Source: Opitutia bacterium UBA7876
Lineage (GTDB): Bacteria > Verrucomicrobiota > Verrucomicrobiia > Opitutales > Seribacteraceae
Assembly (NCBI GenBank): GCA_002500665.1
Contig: DLRY01000021.1
Coordinates: 1-64,000, forward strand
Length of the DNA stretch: 64,000 bases
Direction of reading: 5' to 3'
Shown piece after piece: positions 51,554-60,510 of the stretch. Position 1 is the first letter of the stretch; each line of letters opens with the position of its first letter. Below the pieces are notes generated by a model. It was given only the letters and a program-made list of their open reading frames with translations. It did not search any database and was not told where the DNA came from. The position numbers and the translations under genes were made by a program.

Positions 51554-52039
51554 ATGGCATCCCTCAACAAAGTTCTTCTTATCGGAAACCTGACTCGTGA
51601 TCCCGATGTCCGGGTCATGACCAACGGTCGCCCGGTCTGCAACTTCGGACTTGCCCTCAATCGCTCCTATAAGGATGCCGAGGGCAACCGGAGGGAAGAA
51701 ACTACCTTCGTCGACGTCGAGTGTTTTGGTCCCAAGGCGGAAGCCGTGGGAAGGTTTTTTTCCAAAGGAAGAGCAATCTTCGTCGAGGGACGCCTGAAGT
51801 TGGACCAGTGGGAATCCAAGGAGGGCGAGAAAAGGAGCGCCCTGCGCGTGGTGTTGGAGAATTTTGAGTTCGTCGATTCCAAACAGGATGCCGCTCAGTC
51901 ACAGGGAGCCAAGTCATACGAGGCACCCAAGGCCCCCTCTTCCAATCAGGTGAAATCCCCTACGGAGCCACAATCTTCTTTTACGGAGACCTCTGCTGAT
52001 GGAGGAGACCCTGATTTGGACGAAGACGTGCCCTTTTAA
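51554..52039 (+). CDS. ssb: single-stranded DNA-binding protein
   Basis: 161-residue SSB. The OB fold covers residues 3-108, starting L-N-K-V-L-L-I-G-N-L-T-R-D-P. A Ser/Pro/Gln linker leads to the acidic tip D-E-D-V-P-F that recruits replication and repair partners. It lies between the bS6 and bL9 genes, with the replicative helicase downstream. Confidence 0.95.
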   Translation: MASLNKVLLIGNLTRDPDVRVMTNGRPVCNFGLALNRSYKDAEGNRREETTFVDVECFGPKAEAVGRFFSKGRAIFVEGRLKLDQWESKEGEKRSALRVVLENFEFVDSKQDAAQSQGAKSYEAPKAPSSNQVKSPTEPQSSFTETSADGGDPDLDEDVPF

Positions 52040-52059
52040 CCCCCTACTCCCCCCTTATT

Positions 52060-52560
52060 ATGCCCAACACAGAAGTTTTGCTTGTTAAGCACATAGAAAA
52101 GCTCGGATCCGAGGGAGACGTCGTTAAGGTCCGCTCGGGCTATGCGAGGAACTACCTGATTCCACAGAAGAAAGCCGTTCGGTTCAACGAAGCGGACCAG
52201 AAAAGACTCGATGCCCTCAAGCATGCCCGTGCCATCCGTGAATCCGATGAACTGCAGAAGGCGCAGGAGTTTGCGACCAAGCTAAAGAACGTCAGCATAG
52301 CAGTCGCCGTCAAGACCGGCGTGGGCGGCAAGCTTTTCGGTTCGGTTACGGTGAATCACATCCTTGAGAAACTGAGTGAAGGCGGTTTTACCCTGGACAA
52401 GAAGCATTTCGTCTCCTTTTCGCCTATTAAGGAATTGGGCAAGAAGACCTTGACCGTCCAGGTTCATAAGGAAGTGGAGACTGAAATTGAAGTGGAAGTC
52501 GTTTCCGAGAATCCCATCGAGTCTCCCGAGTCTCACGACTCCCCCGAGTCGACCCAGTAG
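52060..52560 (+). CDS. rplI: 50S ribosomal protein bL9
   Basis: 166-residue bL9. The N-terminal domain has E-V-L-L-V-K-H-I-E-K-L-G and G-Y-A-R-N-Y-L-I-P, the rRNA-binding block. A connecting helix is followed by the C-terminal domain with G-K-L-F-G-S-V-T. A short Ser/Pro/Glu tail of about 15 residues extends beyond the usual end. No Shine-Dalgarno sequence is visible before the start. Confidence 0.95.
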   Translation: MPNTEVLLVKHIEKLGSEGDVVKVRSGYARNYLIPQKKAVRFNEADQKRLDALKHARAIRESDELQKAQEFATKLKNVSIAVAVKTGVGGKLFGSVTVNHILEKLSEGGFTLDKKHFVSFSPIKELGKKTLTVQVHKEVETEIEVEVVSENPIESPESHDSPESTQ

Positions 52561-52582
52561 GTTTCTAAACTGAGGTCAGAGG

Positions 52583-54049
52583 ATGCCTACAGCAGTTTCT
52601 TCCAGCCAAGGGAAATCATATTCCAAGAAGGAAGGGACAATCTCAGCGGATCGCTCAACCATAGAGGGCGGGCCTCTTCCCAGTAACTTGGAGGCTGAGC
52701 AGGCGCTGCTGGCCGCCTGTATCGTGGATGCCTCCGGGGAGGTTCTTGGCCGCTGCATGGAGCAATCAATCGGGCCCGATCATTTTTATCACCCCAACCA
52801 CCAGCTAATCTTTGGGGCTCTGCTGGAACTGCATAGAGAGAACAAGCTGGCGGATGAGATTCTGCTGGCGGACAAGCTTTCCAGCCTTGGGCAACTTGAG
52901 TTGGTTGGTGGACAGTCTGCTCTCATCGCCTTGACCGAGAGGATTGATTCAACTGGATACGCCACCCACTGGCTGAGCGTAGTCAAGGAAAAGGCTCTTT
53001 TGAGGAATTGCATACGCGTTGCCTTCGAAATGATTGACGGGGCCAACGATTTACAAGGTGAGGTAGACGATTTTCTTTCCAATATGGAGCAACGCGTTTG
53101 CTCTCTTAGCGACGAGCAAAGCATTAGATCTTCCATACCCCTCAAGGAACCGATCGACGATGCAATGGCCCAGATCAAGAGGATGCTCGACAAGAAGGAT
53201 TCCGACGGTTTGCTTACGGGGTATAAGGACTTGGACGACTTGACCAATGGCCTGCAACCCGCCGAAATGGTCGTTTTAGCCGCCCGTCCCTCGGTCGGAA
53301 AAACCAGCCTTGCCATGAACATCGTGGAGAATATCGCTTTTTCCCCCAAATACCTGAACGACCCCAAAAATATCTTGGTCTTCAGTCTGGAAATGAGCGC
53401 CACCTCCCTTGCCATGAGACTGATTTGCGGTAGAGCTAAAATCAACATGAACTCCTTGCGGAGGGGATTTGTTGCCAAGAATCATGCCGAGAAACTCAAT
53501 GAGGTCAGCAAGGAGTTTCAGGATGCCTCAATCTGGGTGGACGACACCAGTGGTCTTACCATAAACCAGATTCGGGCCAAGGCCAGAAGGGTCAAAACCC
53601 GCCATCCCCTTAGCTTGATCGTGGTGGATTACCTGCAGTTGATTACGGGCGACTCCCGCTCTCCGTCCCGTGAAAATGAGATCTCCAATATTTCCCGGGG
53701 CCTGAAGGCCATGGCCAAGGAACTGGACGTGCCGGTCGTAGTCCTTAGCCAACTCAATCGAGACTCCGAGAAGGAAAAGAGAGACCCGAGGCTTTCTGAT
53801 CTCAGAGAGTCTGGCTCGATTGAACAGGACGCGGATATCGTTATGCTCCTGGGCAAGCACCGCAAGGGAGAGGATATCAGGGAGATGGACCAGGACAATC
53901 CGGAATCCGACAGCGGTGACGAAGACTACGAGCCGATCCAATTGATTCTGGCCAAACAGAGAAATGGACCAACGGGAAGACTTAATCTTGCCTTTCGACG
54001 AAAGTGGACAAGGTTTGAAGCCATGGAAAGCGACCCTAGGCTCAATTAG
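52583..54049 (+). CDS. dnaB: replicative DNA helicase DnaB
   Basis: 488-residue hexameric helicase. A 35-residue N-terminal extension precedes the DnaB-N domain (36-140). The RecA-type motor has Walker A A-R-P-S-V-G-K-T-S (234-242), with Ala and Val where Gly and Met are common, and Walker B L-I-V-V-D-Y-L-Q-L (345-353). L-S-Q-L-N-R and S-G-S-I-E-Q-D-A-D are the conserved later motifs. No intein is present. It is followed four bases later by bamA. Confidence 0.96.
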   Translation: MPTAVSSSQGKSYSKKEGTISADRSTIEGGPLPSNLEAEQALLAACIVDASGEVLGRCMEQSIGPDHFYHPNHQLIFGALLELHRENKLADEILLADKLSSLGQLELVGGQSALIALTERIDSTGYATHWLSVVKEKALLRNCIRVAFEMIDGANDLQGEVDDFLSNMEQRVCSLSDEQSIRSSIPLKEPIDDAMAQIKRMLDKKDSDGLLTGYKDLDDLTNGLQPAEMVVLAARPSVGKTSLAMNIVENIAFSPKYLNDPKNILVFSLEMSATSLAMRLICGRAKINMNSLRRGFVAKNHAEKLNEVSKEFQDASIWVDDTSGLTINQIRAKARRVKTRHPLSLIVVDYLQLITGDSRSPSRENEISNISRGLKAMAKELDVPVVVLSQLNRDSEKEKRDPRLSDLRESGSIEQDADIVMLLGKHRKGEDIREMDQDNPESDSGDEDYEPIQLILAKQRNGPTGRLNLAFRRKWTRFEAMESDPRLN

Positions 54050-54053
54050 ATCG

Positions 54054-56411
54054 ATGAAACCTTTTCGTTCTCTGTATCCCCTTTTTTTCCTCCTTCCCGG
54101 TATTGCCCTGCTTTGGTCGCAGGCAGGGGTTTCCGACGCAAGGAGTATCTCATCGATAAACGTTGAGATCGAAGGTCCGACCACCATAGGAAAGTCCTTC
54201 ATCCTCCAAAACTTGCAGATCGAGACGGGGATCCCTTACGTCCCCAGTGCCATAGACAAGTCAATTCGAAACTTGATGGGTACCGGGGCCATTGACGACG
54301 TAAAGGTCTTTATCGATCCCGATCAATCAAGCCAAACCGCAGTGGCCTTGGTATTTAGGGTCAAGACGAAACCGAGAGTCGGAAGGATCGAGTTCGAAGG
54401 CAACGACGATCTTTCCCGCAGAAAACTTGAAAAACAAATCAATCTCAGCATAGGAGAATTGTTCGATGAGGCGGAAATTAAGGCCGATCAATTGGCTCTG
54501 GAGGAGTTTTACCTCGAAAAAGGCTTCTGGAACTCAAGGGTGGAAAGCGACGTCAAGCAGATGTCCGATGGCAAGAGTGTCGCGATCGTTTTCAGGATCG
54601 AGGAAAATGGAAAGAGAAAAATCCGGAAGATTGAATTCGAGGGGAATGAAAACCTATCCGCTCGGGCCTTGCTTAAGAACATGGAAACCGCTCCTTGGCG
54701 CTTTTGGCGCTTCTGGTCGAAGCGTTCGCGATACAGGCCCGGCATACTTGACGAGGACCTCAACAATCTCCGGTCCGCATATCGTGACGAGGGCTTTCTC
54801 GACGTCAAAATCGAACAGGGCGGGGTTGCGATTTCACCTGATGGAACAAGCGGATTGAATCTATCGATCAAGGTTGTTGAGGGCGAGAGGTCTTTTTTCG
54901 GTGACGTGACTTTGGTCGGGAATGGCGTAATTAAATCGGAGGAATTGCTTGAAGATTCCAAGATTCGGAAGGGTGATCCTTACTCCCCCACCCTTCTTGG
55001 CAACGAAAGGGATCGGCTTCGAAAGAAATATGGGGAGAGGGGCTACCTGGATGCAAGAGTCCGTTCGGTCCGGAAGCCAAACCTGGAGACGGGGGAAATC
55101 GACCTGACTTTCGATTTCACCGAAAACAATAAGTTCACCGTCAACTCCGTCCAGGTTCGCGGAAACGACAAGACCAAGACCGTTGCCATAATCCGCGAAC
55201 TTGCCCTTGCTCCCGGAGAGACCTTCGACTTGATCCGGATGGAAACGAGTGAGTCCCGCCTAAGAAACATCCGTTTCTTCGACAAGGTAAGCCTCGACGA
55301 CGAGCCCATCAACTCCCAGGACCCGGAACTTCAGAACACGAGGAGAAACCTCGTTGTTAACGTGGAAGAGGGCCGAACCGGACACGTCTCCTTTGGCGTT
55401 GGCTTCAGTACCTTGGAAAAGGCCATGATGTTTGCCGAGTTTCGCCAGGGAAATTTCGATATCATGCGCTGGCGGGCTCCACATCGCCTACAGGGTGATG
55501 GCCAGAAGTTTCGGTTGCGCCTCAAGCTTGGAGCGAGAAGCAATGAAGCCCTTCTTGCCTTCGAGGAACCTTGGTTCCTCAATCGAAGGGTGGCGGCCGG
55601 TTTTGAGGTGTTTCGTCAGAAGTCGGATTACTACAGTTCTTATTACGATGAGTTGCGGGCGGGTTTCGAGGTGTACTTCAGGAAGAGGCTTTTCGAATTG
55701 GTCGAGGGGAGGCTTTTTTACCGCCTTGAGGATGTGGTTATCGACGATATCAGTTCGGCGGCTCCGTCCTTTATCAAGAACGAGGATTTGACCATCTCAA
55801 AGGTCGGGATTACCTTTACCCGTGATTCGAGGGATAACTTCCTGTTCCCGACGGAGGGCAGCCTCGTAAGTCTGCGCAAGGAATTCGCAGGCGGTCCTTT
55901 CGGTGGAGACGCCGACTACGGAAGGTTCGAATTGCAGGGGGCTCGCTTCATCAAGACTTTCGATGCACTTGAGCAGGTGGCTACACTCAGTGGTCGTTTG
56001 GGTACCCTTGGGCGACTGGACGGTACTGATTCGAACGTTCCTTTTTTCGAGAAGTTCTTCCTCGGTGGCCCCTACAACTTGAGAGGCTGGGATTATAGGG
56101 AGGCCGGCCCCCAGTTGGCCAATGAACCGACAGGCGGAAACTCCTACTCCTACCTCAGCGCGGAATACACTTTCCGTTTGGCGGATCCCCTTCGTTTTGC
56201 CCTTTTCTACGATGGGGGCTTTTTGCGTGCGGGAGATTTCAAGTTCGTGCCCGGCAATCGGATGCAGGGATGGCATGACAATTGGGGATTGGGTATGCGA
56301 ATCATGGTCATGGGCATGCCTCTGCGGCTTGATTTGGGATTCCCCATTACCGATCCTTCCGGTACCGGAGGGTCTACTCAGTTCCATTTCTCCGGTGGTA
56401 CCCGTTTTTAA
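54054..56411 (+). CDS. bamA: outer membrane protein assembly factor BamA
   Basis: 785-residue Omp85 protein that inserts beta-barrel proteins into the outer membrane. The ATG at 54054 follows the dnaB stop directly and gives a signal peptide (1-26). Five POTRA-like repeats (about 29-395) show the I-E-F-E-G-N and V-R-G-N-D strands. The barrel (about 410-785) has the F-F-L-G-G-P-Y-N-L-R-G-W block, equivalent to the VRGF/Y loop motif. The protein ends in Phe, the outer-membrane signal. It is proof of a diderm envelope. Confidence 0.94.
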   Translation: MKPFRSLYPLFFLLPGIALLWSQAGVSDARSISSINVEIEGPTTIGKSFILQNLQIETGIPYVPSAIDKSIRNLMGTGAIDDVKVFIDPDQSSQTAVALVFRVKTKPRVGRIEFEGNDDLSRRKLEKQINLSIGELFDEAEIKADQLALEEFYLEKGFWNSRVESDVKQMSDGKSVAIVFRIEENGKRKIRKIEFEGNENLSARALLKNMETAPWRFWRFWSKRSRYRPGILDEDLNNLRSAYRDEGFLDVKIEQGGVAISPDGTSGLNLSIKVVEGERSFFGDVTLVGNGVIKSEELLEDSKIRKGDPYSPTLLGNERDRLRKKYGERGYLDARVRSVRKPNLETGEIDLTFDFTENNKFTVNSVQVRGNDKTKTVAIIRELALAPGETFDLIRMETSESRLRNIRFFDKVSLDDEPINSQDPELQNTRRNLVVNVEEGRTGHVSFGVGFSTLEKAMMFAEFRQGNFDIMRWRAPHRLQGDGQKFRLRLKLGARSNEALLAFEEPWFLNRRVAAGFEVFRQKSDYYSSYYDELRAGFEVYFRKRLFELVEGRLFYRLEDVVIDDISSAAPSFIKNEDLTISKVGITFTRDSRDNFLFPTEGSLVSLRKEFAGGPFGGDADYGRFELQGARFIKTFDALEQVATLSGRLGTLGRLDGTDSNVPFFEKFFLGGPYNLRGWDYREAGPQLANEPTGGNSYSYLSAEYTFRLADPLRFALFYDGGFLRAGDFKFVPGNRMQGWHDNWGLGMRIMVMGMPLRLDLGFPITDPSGTGGSTQFHFSGGTRF

Positions 56412-56445
56412 ATACTATACGCTCTAACCTCAACAACCGCTAGTC

Positions 56446-57000
56446 ATGTCTAAGTCCCGTTGCTTCCTTTCTTGCCTTACCTTTTTAAGCCTCATTGTAT
56501 TCGCCCATGCCCAAAAAGTGGCCGTCGTCGACGTCCAGAAAGTATTTGACGGCTACCAAAAGGTAAAGGATGCCCGCGAGCGACTGGACAAGTCAAAGAA
56601 GATTGCCGTGGAGGAACTGGAGATTTATCGGGCTGAACTCGGCAAGATCGTCAAGGAGCTCAAGGATATGGAGGACAAGCTAAAGAACCCCAATATCGAC
56701 AGCTCTTCGCTCAAGGTAAAATACCAGGAAAAGGTCAAGGAGGCCAAGGTTAAGCAAGACGACATGGTTGCCTACGACAAGCGGGCCAAGGCTACCATCG
56801 CTCAACGTCAGCGCAACCTCTTGGTGGAGCACCTTGCAGACATTCGGGCGGCCGTGCAGAAAGTCGCCGGAGCGAAGGGTATCGACGTCGTCGTAAATTC
56901 CTCGGAAACGCAACTGGGAGTCTTTTTCGCGAGTGAGAAGTTCGACGTTACCGAGGAGGTCATCGTTACCTTGAACGCATTGGCGGGCAAGAAGAATTGA
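56446..57000 (+). CDS. OmpH/Skp-family periplasmic chaperone
   Basis: 184-residue secreted Skp-like chaperone. The signal peptide is residues 1-22. The mature part opens with V-A-V-V-D-V-Q-K-V-F-D and continues as a long charged coiled coil (about 38-135), the tentacle region, then returns to a short strand G-I-D-V-V-V-N-S-S. The position between bamA and lpxD is the standard one for Skp, which carries unfolded outer-membrane proteins to BamA. Confidence 0.9.
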   Translation: MSKSRCFLSCLTFLSLIVFAHAQKVAVVDVQKVFDGYQKVKDARERLDKSKKIAVEELEIYRAELGKIVKELKDMEDKLKNPNIDSSSLKVKYQEKVKEAKVKQDDMVAYDKRAKATIAQRQRNLLVEHLADIRAAVQKVAGAKGIDVVVNSSETQLGVFFASEKFDVTEEVIVTLNALAGKKN

Positions 57001-57031
57001 TTGCAAGTCCATTTTGCGAACCCGACGGGTA

Positions 57032-58063
57032 ATGAACCTGAGGCTGACCCTTGAGGAAGTGTTTCTCCTTATACCTGATGCCGAGAGCGAGGGGGATGCG
57101 CAAGTAGAGGAGTTGGCCGGTATTGCCTCTCTCGAATCCGCTCAGGCGGGAGACCTTTCGTTTCTTAGCAACGCCAAGTACAAGTCTCAGGTTGAGGGTT
57201 GCAAGGCATCCTTGATCCTTTTGCCAACCGATTATTCAGGTAAGCCCAAGGCGGATCAGATGTACCTCAGGATTAAGGAACCATCAAGAGGCCTGGCGGC
57301 AATCTGCCGCCATCTTGAGGAAAGAGTTTTTCCTCCTCCCCCGCCGACCATCCATGAGACGGCTTGCGTCCATCCGGAAGCGGTGGTGGGAGAGGGTGTT
57401 TCCATCGGTCCCTTTTGCTATGTCGGAAGCCGGGCAATCGTTGGAAAAGGGTCGTCGATCGGGTCTCATTGTCATTTGGGTGACGATACCCAGATAGGCG
57501 AATCGTGCAGAATCCATCCATGCGTCAAAATTCTCGCCAAGTGCGTGATTCGAGATCGTGTCATCCTTAATGCCGGGGTCGTCATTGGCTCGGAGGGATA
57601 TGGTTTCGAGCAAGTGGGGGAGGCCCATGAAAAGGTTCCTCACCTAGGCAAGGTAGTCATTGAGGAAGACGTTGAGATTGGGGCGAACACTTGCATTGAC
57701 CGGGCCCGTTTCGATGAAACTCGTATCGGGGCAGGTACCAAAATAGACAACTTGGTCCAGATTGGGCACAATGTAAAAATTGGCAAGGGATGCTTGATCG
57801 TGGCTCAGGTAGGCATCAGTGGAAGCGTCCAGTTCGAGGATTACGTGGTGGTGGGGGGACAGGCGGGCTTCGGTGGTCATCTAAAGGTTGGAAAAGGGGC
57901 GAAGATTGCCGGTCAGGCTGGAATTACCAAGGACGTCGAGCCCGGTGCCTTCCTCAAGGGTAACCCTGCCCTTCCTTTTCAATTGGCCCAGAGAATCTCT
58001 GTTTTGCAGAGAAAGTTACCGGAGTTGTTCAATAGGTTTGCGGAAGAGTCGAGTAACAAGTAG
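57032..58063 (+). CDS. lpxD: UDP-3-O-acylglucosamine N-acyltransferase LpxD
   Basis: 343-residue LpxD of lipid A synthesis. The N-terminal uridine-binding domain (1-105) is followed by left-handed beta-helix hexapeptide repeats (I-G-P-F-C-Y, I-G-A-N-T-C, I-G-A-G-T-K). The catalytic His is His246 in Q-I-G-H-N-V. G-S-E-G-Y-G-F is the acyl-binding block. The ATG at 57032 is preferred to a TTG at 57014. The presence of LpxD shows that the organism makes lipid A. Confidence 0.94.
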   Translation: MNLRLTLEEVFLLIPDAESEGDAQVEELAGIASLESAQAGDLSFLSNAKYKSQVEGCKASLILLPTDYSGKPKADQMYLRIKEPSRGLAAICRHLEERVFPPPPPTIHETACVHPEAVVGEGVSIGPFCYVGSRAIVGKGSSIGSHCHLGDDTQIGESCRIHPCVKILAKCVIRDRVILNAGVVIGSEGYGFEQVGEAHEKVPHLGKVVIEEDVEIGANTCIDRARFDETRIGAGTKIDNLVQIGHNVKIGKGCLIVAQVGISGSVQFEDYVVVGGQAGFGGHLKVGKGAKIAGQAGITKDVEPGAFLKGNPALPFQLAQRISVLQRKLPELFNRFAEESSNK

Positions 58064-58066
58064 TTC

Positions 58067-59023
58067 ATGACCATGGAAAACGGAACGAGCTTGAAAATCT
58101 TCAGTGGCAACTCGAACCTACCGCTTGCCAATGAGATATGCGAATACCTCGATATGCCCTTGGGAGATGCCTTGGTTACTTCCTTCCCGGATAACGAGAG
58201 CTTCGTAAGGTTCAACGAGAATATCAGGGGAGCCGACGTCTTCCTTATCCAGTCCACCTCTTCCCCTGCCAATCATCACATTATGGAGCTCTTGATCATG
58301 ATTGATGCGGCAAGGAGAGCCTCGGCTTCTAGGGTGACTGCAGTGTTGCCTTTTTTCGGTTACGCCCGACAAGACCGAAAGGATCAACCGCGTGTTCCCA
58401 TTACCTCGAAGTTGGTCGCCAACCTACTGGTTGCGGCTGGGGCAAACCGGATCCTGACGATGGATTTGCATGCCCAGCAAATCCAAGGTTTTTTTGATAT
58501 CCCGGTTGATCACCTTTATGCCTCCCCAGTCTTCTTTGAGGATCTGAAGAGCAAGGATTCCGAAAACCTCACTATCTTCTCGCCAGACGTCGGGGGCATG
58601 AAGATGGCCAGTGCGTATTCCGGGGTGCTGGGCTGTCCGCTTGGCTTCGTTGCCAAGAGGAGAACGGGGGCTTCGACCGTGGAGGCAATGAACTTGGTCG
58701 GAGAAGTCGAGGACAGGGAGATTTTGCTCGTGGACGACATGACGGAAACGGCTGGAACCCTCACCGCCGCCGCTACTCTCTTGAAAGAGCGTGGAGCCAA
58801 GGCTGTGAGCGCGCTTGTCAGTCACTGCGTTCTCAATGACACTGGCAGAGACAGGCTCAATCAGGGCTTACTTGATGAAATGATTACCACCAACACGGTG
58901 GATATGGAAATAGAGGATCTTCCCATTCGCAGGCTAAGCGTCGCGCCTCTCCTCGGAGAGGCGATCCGCAGAACTCACACCGACAGCAGTATATCAAGCC
59001 TGTTTCAAATCAAAGGGTTTTGA
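58067..59023 (+). CDS. prs: ribose-phosphate pyrophosphokinase
   Basis: 318-residue PRPP synthetase feeding nucleotide and histidine synthesis. L-T-M-D-L-H-A-Q-Q-I-Q-G-F-F (130-143) is the ATP/Mg region with the conserved His135. I-L-L-V-D-D-M-T-E-T-A-G-T-L (219-232) is the ribose-5-phosphate loop. Three bases separate it from lpxD. In many bacteria prs directly precedes bL25 and pth; here it lies at the far end of the same cluster. Its stop codon contributes the first base of a long inverted repeat. Confidence 0.95.
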   Translation: MTMENGTSLKIFSGNSNLPLANEICEYLDMPLGDALVTSFPDNESFVRFNENIRGADVFLIQSTSSPANHHIMELLIMIDAARRASASRVTAVLPFFGYARQDRKDQPRVPITSKLVANLLVAAGANRILTMDLHAQQIQGFFDIPVDHLYASPVFFEDLKSKDSENLTIFSPDVGGMKMASAYSGVLGCPLGFVAKRRTGASTVEAMNLVGEVEDREILLVDDMTETAGTLTAAATLLKERGAKAVSALVSHCVLNDTGRDRLNQGLLDEMITTNTVDMEIEDLPIRRLSVAPLLGEAIRRTHTDSSISSLFQIKGF

Positions 59024-59080
59024 GGCGATATGCGTTTCTTGACGCCCTTGCCTAGACAATTGTCGAATTTCATATCGCCT
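59023..59080 (+). promoter_or_regulatory. inverted repeat between prs stop and degP start
   Basis: AGGCGATATG (59023-59032) and CATATCGCCT (59071-59080) are perfect 10-base inverted copies around a 38-base centre. The centre holds a second perfect palindrome, GACAATTGTC (59055-59064), and a TTGACG (59039-59044). The right arm ends five bases before the ATG at 59086. In RNA it would place the degP start at the foot of a stem; as DNA it could be a nested operator. No T tract follows, so a simple terminator is less likely. Confidence 0.55.
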
Positions 59081-59085
59081 TACAA

Positions 59086-60498
59086 ATGATGAAACAGCTC
59101 CAGCCTGCCTTTATCGGAACGATCGTCAGCTTGTTTGCATTACTGTTCGTCACAGTTCCCGAACTCCCTGCGGTTTCAGGATTTAGCCCGAAGTACGATG
59201 ATTCCAAACTGGATCGCACGCAGCCAAGCCCAGTAGCGAGTTACTCGCCCGTTTTGAAGAAGGCCACACCGGCCGTGGTTGCCGTCACCACCAAGCAGGT
59301 AGTGACTAGAAATTTGGGTAGAACCGATCCTTTGGAGGATTTTCTGAGGCGCTACTATGGTCTTCCTCGGGCACCCTCCAGGCCTCGTGAGGAAACCGTG
59401 CCTGCGGGAATTGGTTCGGGGGTAATCGTGACCCCACAGGGCCATACCATAACGAACGCTCACGTCATTACCGACCCCAGGACCGGAAAACCGGTTGAGG
59501 AAGTGACCGTCAAATTGGTCGACAAGAAGGAATACGAGGCCAAGATAATCGGGTTCGACAAATCCACCGACATCGCGGTTCTGAAGATCGATTCACCGGA
59601 TGCCTTGCCTTACGTTACCCTTGCGAATAGTGATTTTCTCGAAGTGGGAGACGTCGTCTTTGCAGTGGGCAATCCTTTGGGGATTGGAATGACGGTTACC
59701 ATGGGAATCGTTTCCGCCACCAGAAAATCCGAGCTTGGGATTCTTAGGGACGAGGGTTCCTACGAAAACTTCATACAAACGGACGCCTCCATCAACAGGG
59801 GCAATTCCGGAGGCGCCTTGCTTGACGCCAAGGGACGATTGATCGGCATTAATACTGCGATCATATCACAAACCGGAGCAAGCATAGGCATCGGTTTGGC
59901 GATCCCCGTCAACATGGTCAGGAAGGTATTGAGCGATTTCGTCAAAGGAGGTGGGCTCAAGCGAGGTTTCCTAGGGGTGTCGCTGAAAGAGGACCCATCC
60001 GTTCAAGGTGCCGTCATCGACAGCGTTGAATTGGATAGTCCGGCTGAACAGGCGGGCCTCAAGTCCGGCGATTTGATCGTCAATGCGGGAGGAAGGGCCG
60101 TGAACTCGGTCAACCAATTGAGGGTAGCCATTTCTCAGACTCCTCCGGGGACCAGAATGTTGGTCCAAGTCTTAAGGGAGGGACGAAAGCTGGATTTCTA
60201 CGTAACCCTAGACCTCAAGCAAGACTCCGCCAAGTTTCCTATTCCCGGGGTCCTGCTCGAGAGCTTGACCGAAACCAGTCGAGCCAAGTTCGAGATTCCG
60301 ACGTCGGTAAGGGGTATCGTCGTCATCAAGTCTTCCGGTGAAAAGCAAACCTTTAAGGAAGGGGTGGTCTTGGTAGAGATCAATGGTTATCCCATCAACA
60401 GCGTGGAAGAAGCGGGGTTTCGCCTAAAACGAGGAATCAATCGGCTCTATGTCTGGTATCGCTCCAAGTACCAGTATCTTGCCTATCGCATTCCCTAG
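59086..60498 (+). CDS. DegP/HtrA-type periplasmic serine protease
   Basis: 470-residue envelope quality-control protease. An N-terminal hydrophobic segment (8-25) exports or anchors it. The trypsin-like domain has the catalytic triad His126 (T-N-A-H-V-I), Asp162 (S-T-D-I-A-V-L) and Ser241 (N-R-G-N-S-G-G-A). PDZ1 spans about 290-375, and a second, weaker PDZ about 390-465. The start may be at either Met of the Met-Met pair. It ends the housekeeping operon, after an inverted repeat that may control it, and converges on pyrE with a 12-base gap. Confidence 0.92.
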   Translation: MMKQLQPAFIGTIVSLFALLFVTVPELPAVSGFSPKYDDSKLDRTQPSPVASYSPVLKKATPAVVAVTTKQVVTRNLGRTDPLEDFLRRYYGLPRAPSRPREETVPAGIGSGVIVTPQGHTITNAHVITDPRTGKPVEEVTVKLVDKKEYEAKIIGFDKSTDIAVLKIDSPDALPYVTLANSDFLEVGDVVFAVGNPLGIGMTVTMGIVSATRKSELGILRDEGSYENFIQTDASINRGNSGGALLDAKGRLIGINTAIISQTGASIGIGLAIPVNMVRKVLSDFVKGGGLKRGFLGVSLKEDPSVQGAVIDSVELDSPAEQAGLKSGDLIVNAGGRAVNSVNQLRVAISQTPPGTRMLVQVLREGRKLDFYVTLDLKQDSAKFPIPGVLLESLTETSRAKFEIPTSVRGIVVIKSSGEKQTFKEGVVLVEINGYPINSVEEAGFRLKRGINRLYVWYRSKYQYLAYRIP

Positions 60499-60510
60499 GG
60501 ATTGAACGCT

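Noticed and set aside
60492..60501. Palindrome TCCCTAGGGA at the degP stop as a terminator
   Set aside because: It has no loop and no T tract, and is too short to claim as a terminator or site.
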